A stretch of 64,000 nt of DNA, taken from assembly GCF_020166415.1 (NCBI RefSeq), contig NZ_JAIQXV010000008.1, positions 99,166 to 163,165 on the forward strand, written 5' to 3'. This document shows, piece by piece, positions 10,791-18,817 of the stretch; position 1 is the stretch's first letter; every line of letters starts with the position of its first letter. Source of the DNA: Deinococcus multiflagellatus. Lineage in GTDB: Bacteria; Deinococcota; Deinococci; Deinococcales; Deinococcaceae. The translations under genes were made by a program, and so were the position numbers. Under the pieces are notes generated by a model. It had not been told where the DNA came from. It saw only the letters and a list, made by a program, of their open reading frames with translations, and made no database searches.

Positions 10791-10796
10791 CGGGCT

Positions 10797-13700
10797 ATGA
10801 CCGGGCCGGCGCTGCAGATCAGGCAGAAGAAAATCGCACAACAACAGCAGTCCTTGCCCTCTGCGTACGCAATAGAAGATCAGGCCGTAGCCCACGCGCA
10901 GCGGGCTCTTCAGCGGCACACCGCCCGGCCAGTGGCGCTGCAGCGGCAAGCGGCGGGGCCGGTGCTGCGGGCGTCAGGGCTGGAACAGCAGGAGGTGACC
11001 CGGCTCACCGTTCAGCGCCAAGCGGTGATCAAGCAATTGGCCGCCTTGCCCCAGATAGAGGGTCAGCCGCTTCAACGGGCTGCCCAGCCCGTGCCCGCCA
11101 AGCCCCAGAGTCCGGCCGACTGGGTGACGGTGATGCGCCACCAGGCCGAGCAGGTCGAAGGCCAAGCGTTAGACACACGGCAATACGCCCAGTTCACGGC
11201 CCTGCAGCGCCAGGTGGCCAATACCTTGGTGCAAGGCTTTCGTTCAGATCGCGGCCCCGCCCAAGCCCGGTACGACACCTATGGCGAACATTTGGCCACG
11301 TTGCAACGCCATGAAATCAGTGCGCCGGTTAGCCGGGTTGTCCTGGGCCTGGTGCCCGCTGGGGAACGGCTGGCCCTTCAGCGAGCCGTGGATACCGCTG
11401 TTCAACGCTATGAAGCCGAGGCAGAGCTAGTCGCAACATTCGTCCAACGGCAGAGCTTGCAGCGGCAGTTGGCCGAACTGGACGCCGAAGCGACGCAACC
11501 CGTTTTACAACGGATTCAAGCAAGACGAGGTGCCGGCAATCCTCTCCCCGAACCGATTCAACGGCACCTGGAACAGGGGCTCAACCACGACCTGTCCCGC
11601 GTTCGTATTCATGATGATGCGGAAGCGGACACGCTGGCCAAGGGGGTCAATGCCCTGGCCTTCACCACCGGCAGTGACATCTTTTTCCAGAGTGGGAAGT
11701 TCAATCCGAACAGCCAGAGTGGGCTGGAACTGCTGGCGCATGAGGTCACCCATACCGTGCAGCAGTCTCAAGGGCGCGTCGGACCGGGCGTGGACCCCGA
11801 TGCTGGCCTTGAAGCCGAAGCCCGGTCCATGGGCGCCAAGCTGGCCCAGCAAGCCACTGGTCTTCCTCACAGTCAGGCGCATTCACGGGGGCTTCGGCAG
11901 CGCCCAGCGCTCACGCCCACCACCACCGTGCAGCGGCGGGCGGCGGGTACGCCTGCGCCCGCTGTGACCACAGTGCAGCGTGTCGGCATCATCAAGCACA
12001 GCGAGGGCGCCAATGTCAGGGCGACACCAGACCCTAAGGGCAAATTGCTGTTACCGCAACCCCTCCCTGTAGGAAAGCGTGTAGGTGTGATCAGTCAGAC
12101 TGCAGACGGCTGGAGCCGTGTCGCTCTCCCCAGTGGCCGCACCGGTTATGTGCAGAGCAGCCGGGTCACCACCAACATCCCTGACCCCGGAGCCAGCCTG
12201 ATCAAAGTTCCGGCAGGCATGACGGCCATAGAAATTGCGGAGAAGTATTACAAGGCGGTGGTCAGGCCCGGTCAGGACCTCCGGTTCTACGTCAACGTTC
12301 TGGCGTTTCTGGATCAGCAACGGGGCACCGGTGCGTTTAAAAAGCAGGAGTTGGTGGCCGGTCGCCTGCTATGGGTACCCAGTGCACCTTTTGCGCAGAG
12401 CCTCGTTGGCCAGGTAGGTTCGGGGTCTATTACGGGTGGCGCCTTGGCACAGGCGAAAGCCGCCATGGGCAATAGTCCGGGTGCGAATGTGCTCAGGTCC
12501 GTTCTGGAATCGCCCACGTACATCAAAGAAGTTTTGGGTGAGGCCTGGAATACTGTCAAAGCCCACTGGCCGGTCATGCTGGCGACCACCGTGGCCTTGG
12601 TGAGTGCAGAACTGCTGGTCGGGGTGCTGGCCGCCGCGCCGGAGCCAACGACGATTACCAAATTTCTGGCGGTGGGCTTACAGGGGCTGATCACCATCGT
12701 GGCAGGGGCTGGTGTGGCCGTCTCTCTGGCTGCAGCCGTCAAGTCCGGCGAGATGTGGTTGCGCACTGCCTGGACAGCACAGGGCAACGCCAGCAGGATC
12801 AAAGCTGCGTCCAAGGCATTCCTGGGGATGATTGCGCAGGTTGTAGCGGCAATTGCCAGTGTGGCGGGGGTTAAGGCAAGTGCGGCGAAGACACAAGCGC
12901 TCGCTGGCATGTACACCCGTGAAGCCCTCATTGCACAGATTGGCAGCAAAGCGACCTACGAGGCACTGATGAACACCCTTGTGGCGCGAGGTATCAAGCA
13001 GAACAATGCCCAACTGCTGGGGGCCCTGATTAAGAAAGTGCCAGACCCCCTAGAGCTCAAAGGGTTTTTGCGGAAGGTGGATAAGCCAGTGGAGTTTCTT
13101 GCGACGTTGGAAAAATATCCGCTGAATAGGGTTCGTCAGGTGCTCGCGGAAATAGACAGTCAGAGTATTGCGCCCCAGTATGCAACCCGACTTCTTCAAC
13201 TTAACTTGGAGAATCCAGTTCCTACGAAACCACTAACAGCTGAGCGCGCCGCATTTCTTAAAGAAAAATTCCCTCAAGACAGTGCAGATAAAATGTTTGG
13301 TGGTAGATCTGCAGTGTTGCGTGAGGAACTGACGCCACAACAGCTCGCACGCGATAAATTAGCAGGGCAGCAGTACCAAGCGCTATTAAACGATATTCTT
13401 GCAAATAGCCCTTATGTGTACCGCTATACTACTCGCTTTGCTTTGCAGCAACTTAGAGAAAAGGGAAAAGATGTTGAAACGGCTTTCATGACTAATGTTA
13501 TGGTGAAAAATCCGAATGATGTAAGTCTTGGGACGCAGTTGAAGCCGGAATGGTATAAGTATAGCGACGGGAATCCAGATGTGGTTATTAAGATTCCCAG
13601 GGGATTGCTAAGTAGGGCAGAAGTTCCGAGACCCTCAGGGAACACTTCTAGGTTGGCCGGCTGGGAGTTCACGACCTCAGCATATCCTGAAGCGGGGAAA

Positions 13701-13823
13701 GGAGGTATGCTTCAGTTCATGGGTAGTGTTCCAAACAATATTCTTGAAAAGGGAATCAAAAATGGTGACATTGAGATTATCTACCTTACTGGCGGAACTT
13801 CTAGACTTCCACAGCCCAAATGA
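10797..13823 (+). CDS. DUF4157 polymorphic toxin (injection-system effector-like)
   Basis: This 1008-residue protein has a Gln/Arg-rich N-terminal region (residues 1-245, many LQR repeats). The DUF4157 domain with metallopeptidase motif HEVTH is at 315-319. A bacterial SH3-like domain lies at about 396-455, a LysM-like stretch at about 465-530, and two hydrophobic segments at about 592-650. A linker and a variable C-terminal domain (about 860-1008) complete it. DUF4157 proteins are known as cargo of extracellular contractile injection systems, so this is probably a toxin with an exchangeable tip. The tip contains VYRYTT, GWEFTTSA and QFMGSVP, faintly like ADP-ribosyltransferases. Base composition falls sharply from about 13100 on, indicating acquisition of the tip. 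No injection-system structural genes are in the window. Confidence 0.85.
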   Translation: MTGPALQIRQKKIAQQQQSLPSAYAIEDQAVAHAQRALQRHTARPVALQRQAAGPVLRASGLEQQEVTRLTVQRQAVIKQLAALPQIEGQPLQRAAQPVPAKPQSPADWVTVMRHQAEQVEGQALDTRQYAQFTALQRQVANTLVQGFRSDRGPAQARYDTYGEHLATLQRHEISAPVSRVVLGLVPAGERLALQRAVDTAVQRYEAEAELVATFVQRQSLQRQLAELDAEATQPVLQRIQARRGAGNPLPEPIQRHLEQGLNHDLSRVRIHDDAEADTLAKGVNALAFTTGSDIFFQSGKFNPNSQSGLELLAHEVTHTVQQSQGRVGPGVDPDAGLEAEARSMGAKLAQQATGLPHSQAHSRGLRQRPALTPTTTVQRRAAGTPAPAVTTVQRVGIIKHSEGANVRATPDPKGKLLLPQPLPVGKRVGVISQTADGWSRVALPSGRTGYVQSSRVTTNIPDPGASLIKVPAGMTAIEIAEKYYKAVVRPGQDLRFYVNVLAFLDQQRGTGAFKKQELVAGRLLWVPSAPFAQSLVGQVGSGSITGGALAQAKAAMGNSPGANVLRSVLESPTYIKEVLGEAWNTVKAHWPVMLATTVALVSAELLVGVLAAAPEPTTITKFLAVGLQGLITIVAGAGVAVSLAAAVKSGEMWLRTAWTAQGNASRIKAASKAFLGMIAQVVAAIASVAGVKASAAKTQALAGMYTREALIAQIGSKATYEALMNTLVARGIKQNNAQLLGALIKKVPDPLELKGFLRKVDKPVEFLATLEKYPLNRVRQVLAEIDSQSIAPQYATRLLQLNLENPVPTKPLTAERAAFLKEKFPQDSADKMFGGRSAVLREELTPQQLARDKLAGQQYQALLNDILANSPYVYRYTTRFALQQLREKGKDVETAFMTNVMVKNPNDVSLGTQLKPEWYKYSDGNPDVVIKIPRGLLSRAEVPRPSGNTSRLAGWEFTTSAYPEAGKGGMLQFMGSVPNNILEKGIKNGDIEIIYLTGGTSRLPQPK

Positions 13824-13886
13824 AGCAGATTACCGCTGCTGGCTTCCGGGCAGAGTAGCTGCAGGTGAACTCGAAGCGAGGGGACA

Positions 13887-14201
13887 ATGAATAGAGAGGG
13901 CGAGCTGGATAAAGTGGGAAACTCTGTCGGATTATTTAGAGATGCTTTTAAATCTGCTGTTGGGCGTTTAGTACAAAGAGAGGGGCGACTGATAGATGTG
14001 AGTCGCGAAAAACTTCTTACCGCAACCACTCTCGAGAAAAAAAATTTAGCGTGGTATTTTGAAAATGATGGAGTCACTGAACACGACTTAGAACTGTATG
14101 ACTCTGTAATGATTGATTATTGGGAGAGATTGGAGAGATGTTTACGTGCTAAGGAGATAGAAGCTACAGTAGGATCATGTCTGCAGACGCTTTTTCGATA
14201 A
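13887..14201 (+). CDS. Small AT-rich protein, candidate immunity protein for the DUF4157 toxin
   Basis: This 104-residue acidic, helical protein starts 63 bases after the toxin stop, with a GAGGGG ribosome site before the ATG. There is no signal peptide and no recognised family. Its position right behind a polymorphic toxin, its size and its low GC are typical of immunity genes. The role is inferred from context alone. Confidence 0.6.
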   Translation: MNREGELDKVGNSVGLFRDAFKSAVGRLVQREGRLIDVSREKLLTATTLEKKNLAWYFENDGVTEHDLELYDSVMIDYWERLERCLRAKEIEATVGSCLQTLFR

Positions 14202-14332
14202 TTTACTCGGACTAGAATGAAGCTTCGGCACCTTGAGCCGACTGATCATCTTCCCCTCCCACTTTTGACCCCTAGTGCATGACCACAGGCATGCTTAGGT
14301 TTACTGTTTCGCAATGATGAGAGTGTTCCAGG
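14202..14332. other. Spacer between the first immunity gene and the orphan TNT cassette
   Basis: This 131-base stretch has no credible start or ribosome site for the next frame. It probably marks the junction where the spare toxin tip was separated from a full-length gene. Confidence 0.4.
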
Positions 14333-15049
14333 TTGTCACAGTGCGAGAATTTCCGTTATCAGTCGGACACGCTTTTACCCTGCTCAATCCTGTGGCCGTG
14401 CACTAGAGAATCATTGACAGCACGAATTGGTTCTGCCACTCAATACAAACAGCTGATGGGCTTGACAGGTGGTCGTACCGATACCCTGAACAGGATGTTG
14501 AACTATGGGTTTAGTCCAGAGGAAATGCTTTCACTGCTGCAGCTCAGGGGGGCTACTCCGGAAAAGGTGGAAATTATTCTGAACGCGTGTGCTCGCAATA
14601 AAGTAGACATTTCTGATTTTAGAAATGTCTGGGCATTCAATAAGCCCGGACCCAATGAGTTCCCTGACCCAGGAAATTTTCCTTGGCCGCCCAAACAGGG
14701 AGCCATAGGGGCAGTTCTTGAAATAGAAATTGCTCCCAATACAATTATTGACCGCTACGGTGGGGAGCATGGCCGCTTCGTTGGCTATGCAGGTACTGTA
14801 TCGACAAATGGCGCTCGAAACTTTCAGCCTGCGACATTCAGTCAACGGGCCTTGCCCGGGGCGCCTGACGAAACTCAATACCATGTTTATCAGGTACTCA
14901 AACCATTCCCTGTTAAAGCGGGTGAAATTGCTCCGTGGTTTGGTGAGCCTGGCGGCGGACGTCAAGCACTCTCAACAGGAAAGTCTATCGCTGAGCTTAT
15001 TGCGGACGGCTACCTTCGAGAAATCACAAAGGAGGTGGTCAAAAAATGA
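14333..15049 (+). CDS. Orphan TNT-type toxin tip (NAD glycohydrolase-like cassette)
   Basis: The frame encodes up to 238 residues but starts only at a TTG; the first ATG is at 14456. Residues 24-42 (TRESLTARIGSATQYKQLM) match the linker of the full-length toxin at about residues 707-725 (TREALIAQIGSKATYEALM). Residues about 135-225 form a TNT domain, the fold of the tuberculosis necrotizing toxin, which hydrolyses NAD. Visible are DRYGGEHGRF, FSQRALPG, YHVYQVLKPFPV and IAPWFGEPGGGRQ, with the expected Arg, His and Gln positions. The DUF4157 head is missing. This is most likely a silent or recombination-ready alternative tip rather than a working gene. Confidence 0.82.
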   Translation: MSQCENFRYQSDTLLPCSILWPCTRESLTARIGSATQYKQLMGLTGGRTDTLNRMLNYGFSPEEMLSLLQLRGATPEKVEIILNACARNKVDISDFRNVWAFNKPGPNEFPDPGNFPWPPKQGAIGAVLEIEIAPNTIIDRYGGEHGRFVGYAGTVSTNGARNFQPATFSQRALPGAPDETQYHVYQVLKPFPVKAGEIAPWFGEPGGGRQALSTGKSIAELIADGYLREITKEVVKK

Positions 15050-15309
15050 CATACCCGACCTTCGATAGACTCATTGAGTTGGGTTTTGATGGAAGCGGCT
15101 ACAGATTTAAAGATAACAGTGTTATTGGGGGATACACCTTCATTGTCAGGGTAGGCGAAAAATGGAAAGAGATTCATATTGAGAGAGGGATTGAATTTAT
15201 AAATAAAGAGTTTTGCCTTAAGGAAGGCGAGCAGTATATATCTGATTTATTAAGGAGCAAGAAGGTAACACCTTTTAATGGACCGGAAGAAATGTTTGAT
15301 TTGGGATAG
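15046..15309 (+). CDS. Candidate immunity protein for the TNT toxin
   Basis: This 87-residue protein is coupled to the TNT frame by an ATGA overlap and preceded by AAGGAGG. It is rich in aromatic and charged residues, contains no membrane segment and is AT-rich like the toxin tip. TNT toxins are known to be neutralised by small cytosolic immunity proteins, and this is the gene in the right place. The family was not recognised. Confidence 0.68.
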   Translation: MTYPTFDRLIELGFDGSGYRFKDNSVIGGYTFIVRVGEKWKEIHIERGIEFINKEFCLKEGEQYISDLLRSKKVTPFNGPEEMFDLG

Positions 15310-15314
15310 ATATC

Positions 15315-15518
15315 GTGCAATCCAAATCTGAACTAGAAAGACGTCTGAGCGAGCCGCCATACACAAATCTGCCCTCGTGGCAGTGGCAACTGGAACAACT
15401 GAACGGCGACTTCTCGCAATACGACCTCCGCATGCTCCTGAGCCTCAAGAACAACCTGGACAATCTGTTGAACGGCGCGCCGTATCCGCCGCCGGTAAAG
15501 GACCTGGATCCTCTTTGA
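15315..15518 (+). CDS. Small hypothetical protein at the edge of the toxin locus
   Basis: This 67-residue frame starts at GTG 15315, five bases after the TNT immunity stop, and its GC rises to the chromosomal average along its length. It contains an LPSWQWQLEQLNGDFSQYDLR segment and no known domain. It may be a remnant of another cassette or immunity gene, or the 3' end of an older gene. Confidence 0.45.
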   Translation: MQSKSELERRLSEPPYTNLPSWQWQLEQLNGDFSQYDLRMLLSLKNNLDNLLNGAPYPPPVKDLDPL

Positions 15519-15604
15519 AGTCGGGAAAGGGCGAAGAGGCGCACCCTGTCCCTAAGCCCCCTGGCGGATGCCGGGCGGCCGGTGCCCAGCCCATGATGGG
15601 CGCC

Positions 15605-16630
15605 ATGAGCCCCTTTACCCTGCGCGACCTGCGCAAGCCCGACGACTTCGCTGGTGTCGCCCGCGTGCTCAGTGCCAGCGATCCGGACTGGCCGGTCACC
15701 GCCGAGCTGCTGGCGGTGTGGGACGCCGCGCGCGACCCCGAGCTGTACCACACCGTGGTGGTGGCCGAGCAGGACGGGCAACTGGTCGGCCTGGGTCAGG
15801 CCGGCCACGACGACTTCGCCTATGAGGACTGGCGCTACTTCGGGGCGGCGACCGTGCACCCGGATGCCCGGGGCCAGGGCATTGGCCGGGCCCTGTACGA
15901 CGAACTGATGGCCCGGCTGCGTGCCCGGGGCGCCCAGGACATCCGCACCATGCTCAGCGACCAGCCGCGCGACGAGGCGGGGCGTGCTTTCCTGACCCGC
16001 CGGGGCTTTACCCGCACCTGGGACCGCTATGAGTCGCGCCTGCACACGGGTGAGCTGGACCTGGGTGTTTTCGACGAGCTGCTGGCGGGTGTGGCGGCCC
16101 ACGGCATCGAACTGCGCTCGATTGCTGACCTCGCCGGCGATGAACACCGCGACCGGCGGCTCTATGAACTGGACTGGCGCCTCTTTCAGGACGTGCCAAT
16201 GGGGCAGGCCCTGACCAAGCGGCCCTTTGAGGCGTGGCGCAAACAGGAACTGGACGACCCCACCTTCAGCCACGAGCTGTCCTTTGTGGCCCTGCGTCCG
16301 GGCCTGGACGATCCCGAAACCGGCCCCTACGTGGGCTACTCCACCCTGATGAAAGCGCCGGGCGGCTTTTACGTGATCGGCATGACGGGCGTGCGGCGCG
16401 AGGACCGGGGCCTGGGCGTGGCCAAGGCGCTGAAAGTGGCGGCCATGCGCGCCCTGCACGCGGCGGGCGGCGGCGAGATCCGCACCTTCAACGACCCGCC
16501 CAACAAGGCCATGCTGGGCATGAACCGCGCGCTGGGCTTTCGCCCTGGGCCCACCCGCAGCCGTTACGAACTGCACCTGGACCCCGTCACGGGTGAGCGC
16601 CGCCCCATCGCCGCCGGGAGCGGGGTATGA
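15605..16630 (+). CDS. Double-GNAT acetyltransferase 1
   Basis: This 341-residue protein contains two GNAT N-acetyltransferase domains in tandem. The first acetyl-CoA motif is ARGQGIGRALYDEL near residue 92 and the second is EDRGLGVAKALKVAA near residue 270, followed by NKAMLGMNRALGF. Start ATG 15605 (MSPFTLRD) fits the domain boundary; ATGs at 15593 and 15596 are possible. Its stop overlaps the next gene (ATGA). Substrates of such bacterial double GNATs include aminoglycosides and small amines, but none can be assigned here. Confidence 0.88.
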   Translation: MSPFTLRDLRKPDDFAGVARVLSASDPDWPVTAELLAVWDAARDPELYHTVVVAEQDGQLVGLGQAGHDDFAYEDWRYFGAATVHPDARGQGIGRALYDELMARLRARGAQDIRTMLSDQPRDEAGRAFLTRRGFTRTWDRYESRLHTGELDLGVFDELLAGVAAHGIELRSIADLAGDEHRDRRLYELDWRLFQDVPMGQALTKRPFEAWRKQELDDPTFSHELSFVALRPGLDDPETGPYVGYSTLMKAPGGFYVIGMTGVRREDRGLGVAKALKVAAMRALHAAGGGEIRTFNDPPNKAMLGMNRALGFRPGPTRSRYELHLDPVTGERRPIAAGSGV

Positions 16631-17613
16631 CCCGCGCGGCCCTGAACGTCACCATCCGCGAGGCCACGGACCACGACCTGCCCGCTCTGGCCGAGCTGCT
16701 CAGTGTGGTTAACCCCCGCCACCCCTGGACCGCTGAGCGCCTCGCCCATGACCTGCGCACCCTGCGCGCCGATCCCCTGGGCCTGCATGTGGCGCAGTGG
16801 GTGGCCCAGGAAGGTGGCGGCGCGCTGCTGGGCGCCGCTTCGGCGCTGCAGTTTGGCGGCATGTACCACCCGGGGCGCTACCACGCCGAACTGGGCGTGC
16901 ACCCGGGGGCGCGGGGGCAGGGCATTGGCACCGCACTGGCCGAGGTGCTGGGCACCCACCTGCAGGCCCGGGGCGCCCAGGAGGTGCTGGCCGGCAGCTA
17001 CGAGGACGAGCCGCAGGGCGTGGCCTTCTTGCAGGCGCGCGGCTTTACCGAGGTCATGCGCTTTTTCGACAACGTGTTGGAGATGGCCGATTTCGACGCC
17101 GCCACCTGGGCCCAGGCCGAGGTCCTGCCCCGGGGGCTGCGCCTGCGGTCCCTGGCCGAGTTGCAGGCCGAGCAGGGCCGGGACGCCGCCCTGCACGCCT
17201 ATTACGACGGCTGGGTGGCCGCCCGCGAGGACGTGCCGCGCACCGGAGAAGCCACGCCCGTGCCCTTTGAGCGCTTCTGCCAGCAGCGCCTGGACCGCCC
17301 GGAGTTCTTCCCCGAAGGCGTGCTGCTGGCCGTGACCGAGGGGGGCGAGGTGGCGGCCCTGTCGGAACTGTACGGCGACGAGCACCACCCGGGCCGCCTG
17401 AACACCGGCCTGACCGGCACCCGGCGCGAGTGGCGGCGGCAGGGGCTGGCCCTGGCGGTCAAGCTGGCCGCGCTGCGGGTCGCCCGCGAACGCGGCGCGC
17501 AGGAGGTCTGGACGGGCAACGCCACCACGAACGCGCCCATGCTGGCCCTGAACGAGCGCCTGGGCTTTCGCCCGCGCGTGGCCTGGATCGAGATGAAATG
17601 GGGTGGGGTATGA
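16627..17613 (+). CDS. Double-GNAT acetyltransferase 2
   Basis: This is the second of three homologous genes (328 residues), coupled on both sides by ATGA overlaps. The N-terminal GNAT has GARGQGIGTALAEVL near residue 97, and the C-terminal GNAT has WRRQGLALAVKLAALR followed by TNAPMLALNERLGF. The C-terminal motif is complete enough for acetyl-CoA binding. It is clearly related to its neighbours but diverged, so the triplication is not recent. Confidence 0.88.
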   Translation: MTRAALNVTIREATDHDLPALAELLSVVNPRHPWTAERLAHDLRTLRADPLGLHVAQWVAQEGGGALLGAASALQFGGMYHPGRYHAELGVHPGARGQGIGTALAEVLGTHLQARGAQEVLAGSYEDEPQGVAFLQARGFTEVMRFFDNVLEMADFDAATWAQAEVLPRGLRLRSLAELQAEQGRDAALHAYYDGWVAAREDVPRTGEATPVPFERFCQQRLDRPEFFPEGVLLAVTEGGEVAALSELYGDEHHPGRLNTGLTGTRREWRRQGLALAVKLAALRVARERGAQEVWTGNATTNAPMLALNERLGFRPRVAWIEMKWGGV

Positions 17614-18596
17614 CCGGCCCGCAGGTGCCCGGGGTGGCCCGGGTTGACGTTGGCCCGGTAGAGGCCCACGAGTGGGACGCGGCGGCCCGCGCCTACACCG
17701 CCGCGCTGCCCCACGACCCGGTCAGCGGCGCGGAACTGCGCAGGCGCGACGAGGAGCAGCGGGGCTGGGGGTACCACGCGGGCGTGCTGGTGGCCCGGCA
17801 GGGTGACGAGGTGCTGGGCACCGCCGCGTACTTTCAGAACCCGGGCGCGTACCACCCGGGGCGCTTCATCCTGGAACTGGGCGTGGCCCCGGTGTGGCAG
17901 GGGCAGGGGGTGGGCCGGGCGCTCTGCGTGGCCCTGGAGGCGCGGCTCCGTGGGCTCGGCGCCGAATCAGCGCGGCTCCTGGCGCGGGATGAGCACCCGG
18001 TGGCCCCGGGGTTCCTGACCCGCCGGGGTTTTGTGGGCGACAAACGGTACTTCTTCAGCGTGCTGGACGTGGCGACGTTCGACGGGGCCCCGTATGCGGG
18101 GCTGGCCGAGCGGCTGGCTGCCCAGGGCGTGCGCCTGCATTCCCTGACGGCCCTGCGCGCGGCCAACGAGCCGGACCTCGAGGCGCGCCTGCACGCCCTG
18201 ATGAGCGACGTGCGCCAGGACGTGCCCCGTGCAGAGCCGGCCACGCCCCTGTCGCTGGCCGTGTTTCAGGAAGCGGTGCTGGGCGACCCCAGCCTGCTGC
18301 CGGACGGCTATCTGGTGGCCGAGCACGGCGGCGCCTTCATTGGGCAGACCACCCTGTTTCGCAGCGAGGCCAGCCCCGACCTGCTGACGGGCCTCACCGG
18401 GGTCACGCGGGCGTGGCGCGGCCGTGGGGTGGCGACCCTGCTCAAACTGGAGGCCATTCGCGTGGCCCAGGCCCTGGGCGCGCCTCTGATCCGCACCGAC
18501 AACGCCAGCGACAACGCGCCCATGCTGGCGATCAACGACCGCCTGGGCTTTGTGCGCGAAGGCGGCGCGACGACTTCCTACCTGTACCGGTTCTGA
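17610..18596 (+). CDS. Double-GNAT acetyltransferase 3
   Basis: This is the third tandem gene (328 residues). The acetyl-CoA motifs are WQGQGVGRALCVALE in the first domain and WRGRGVATLLKLEAIR in the second, with SDNAPMLAINDRLGF after it. The start at 17610 overlaps the previous stop. Its own stop codon lies inside the left end of a short mobile element (18593-18731), so the native C-terminus may have been slightly altered by the insertion. Confidence 0.88.
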   Translation: MTGPQVPGVARVDVGPVEAHEWDAAARAYTAALPHDPVSGAELRRRDEEQRGWGYHAGVLVARQGDEVLGTAAYFQNPGAYHPGRFILELGVAPVWQGQGVGRALCVALEARLRGLGAESARLLARDEHPVAPGFLTRRGFVGDKRYFFSVLDVATFDGAPYAGLAERLAAQGVRLHSLTALRAANEPDLEARLHALMSDVRQDVPRAEPATPLSLAVFQEAVLGDPSLLPDGYLVAEHGGAFIGQTTLFRSEASPDLLTGLTGVTRAWRGRGVATLLKLEAIRVAQALGAPLIRTDNASDNAPMLAINDRLGFVREGGATTSYLYRF

Positions 18597-18731
18597 GGGC
18601 GGTGACCACATGACCTGAAGGTGAACCCTCCAGGTCATGTGGGGCGAGCAGCGCGAGTGACCGCGACAAACAGCGGTTGGCGTTGAGGGGGGTCCTTTTC
18701 TCCCCTCTACGGAACGGGAGACCGCCGTGAG
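18593..18731 (+). mobile_element. Short non-autonomous element (copy B), same family as 8270-8414
   Basis: This 139-bp element has ends CTGAGGGCGG and CCGCCGTGAG. Like copy A it has a leading hairpin (arms CCACATGACCTG and CAGGTCATGTGG), a GCGAGCAGCGCGAGTGACCG tract, CAGCGG, then a GAGGGG/CCCCTC hairpin and GGAACGGGAGACCGC. The stem sequences differ between copies while pairing is kept. It supplies the TGA stop of the third GNAT gene. Confidence 0.75.
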
Positions 18732-18817
18732 GGCGTCGCTGAGGGCAGGGGCGCGAAGGGCTCTCTTTCCGTCTTCATCGCCCCATCCTCCTGTCATCAT
18801 GGGCCCGCGAGGCGCCG

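Noticed and set aside
10797..13823. A phage tail or tape-measure protein instead of a toxin
   Set aside because: The HEVTH motif in a DUF4157 context, the immunity-like genes and the neighbouring TNT tip fit a polymorphic toxin; no phage genes are present.
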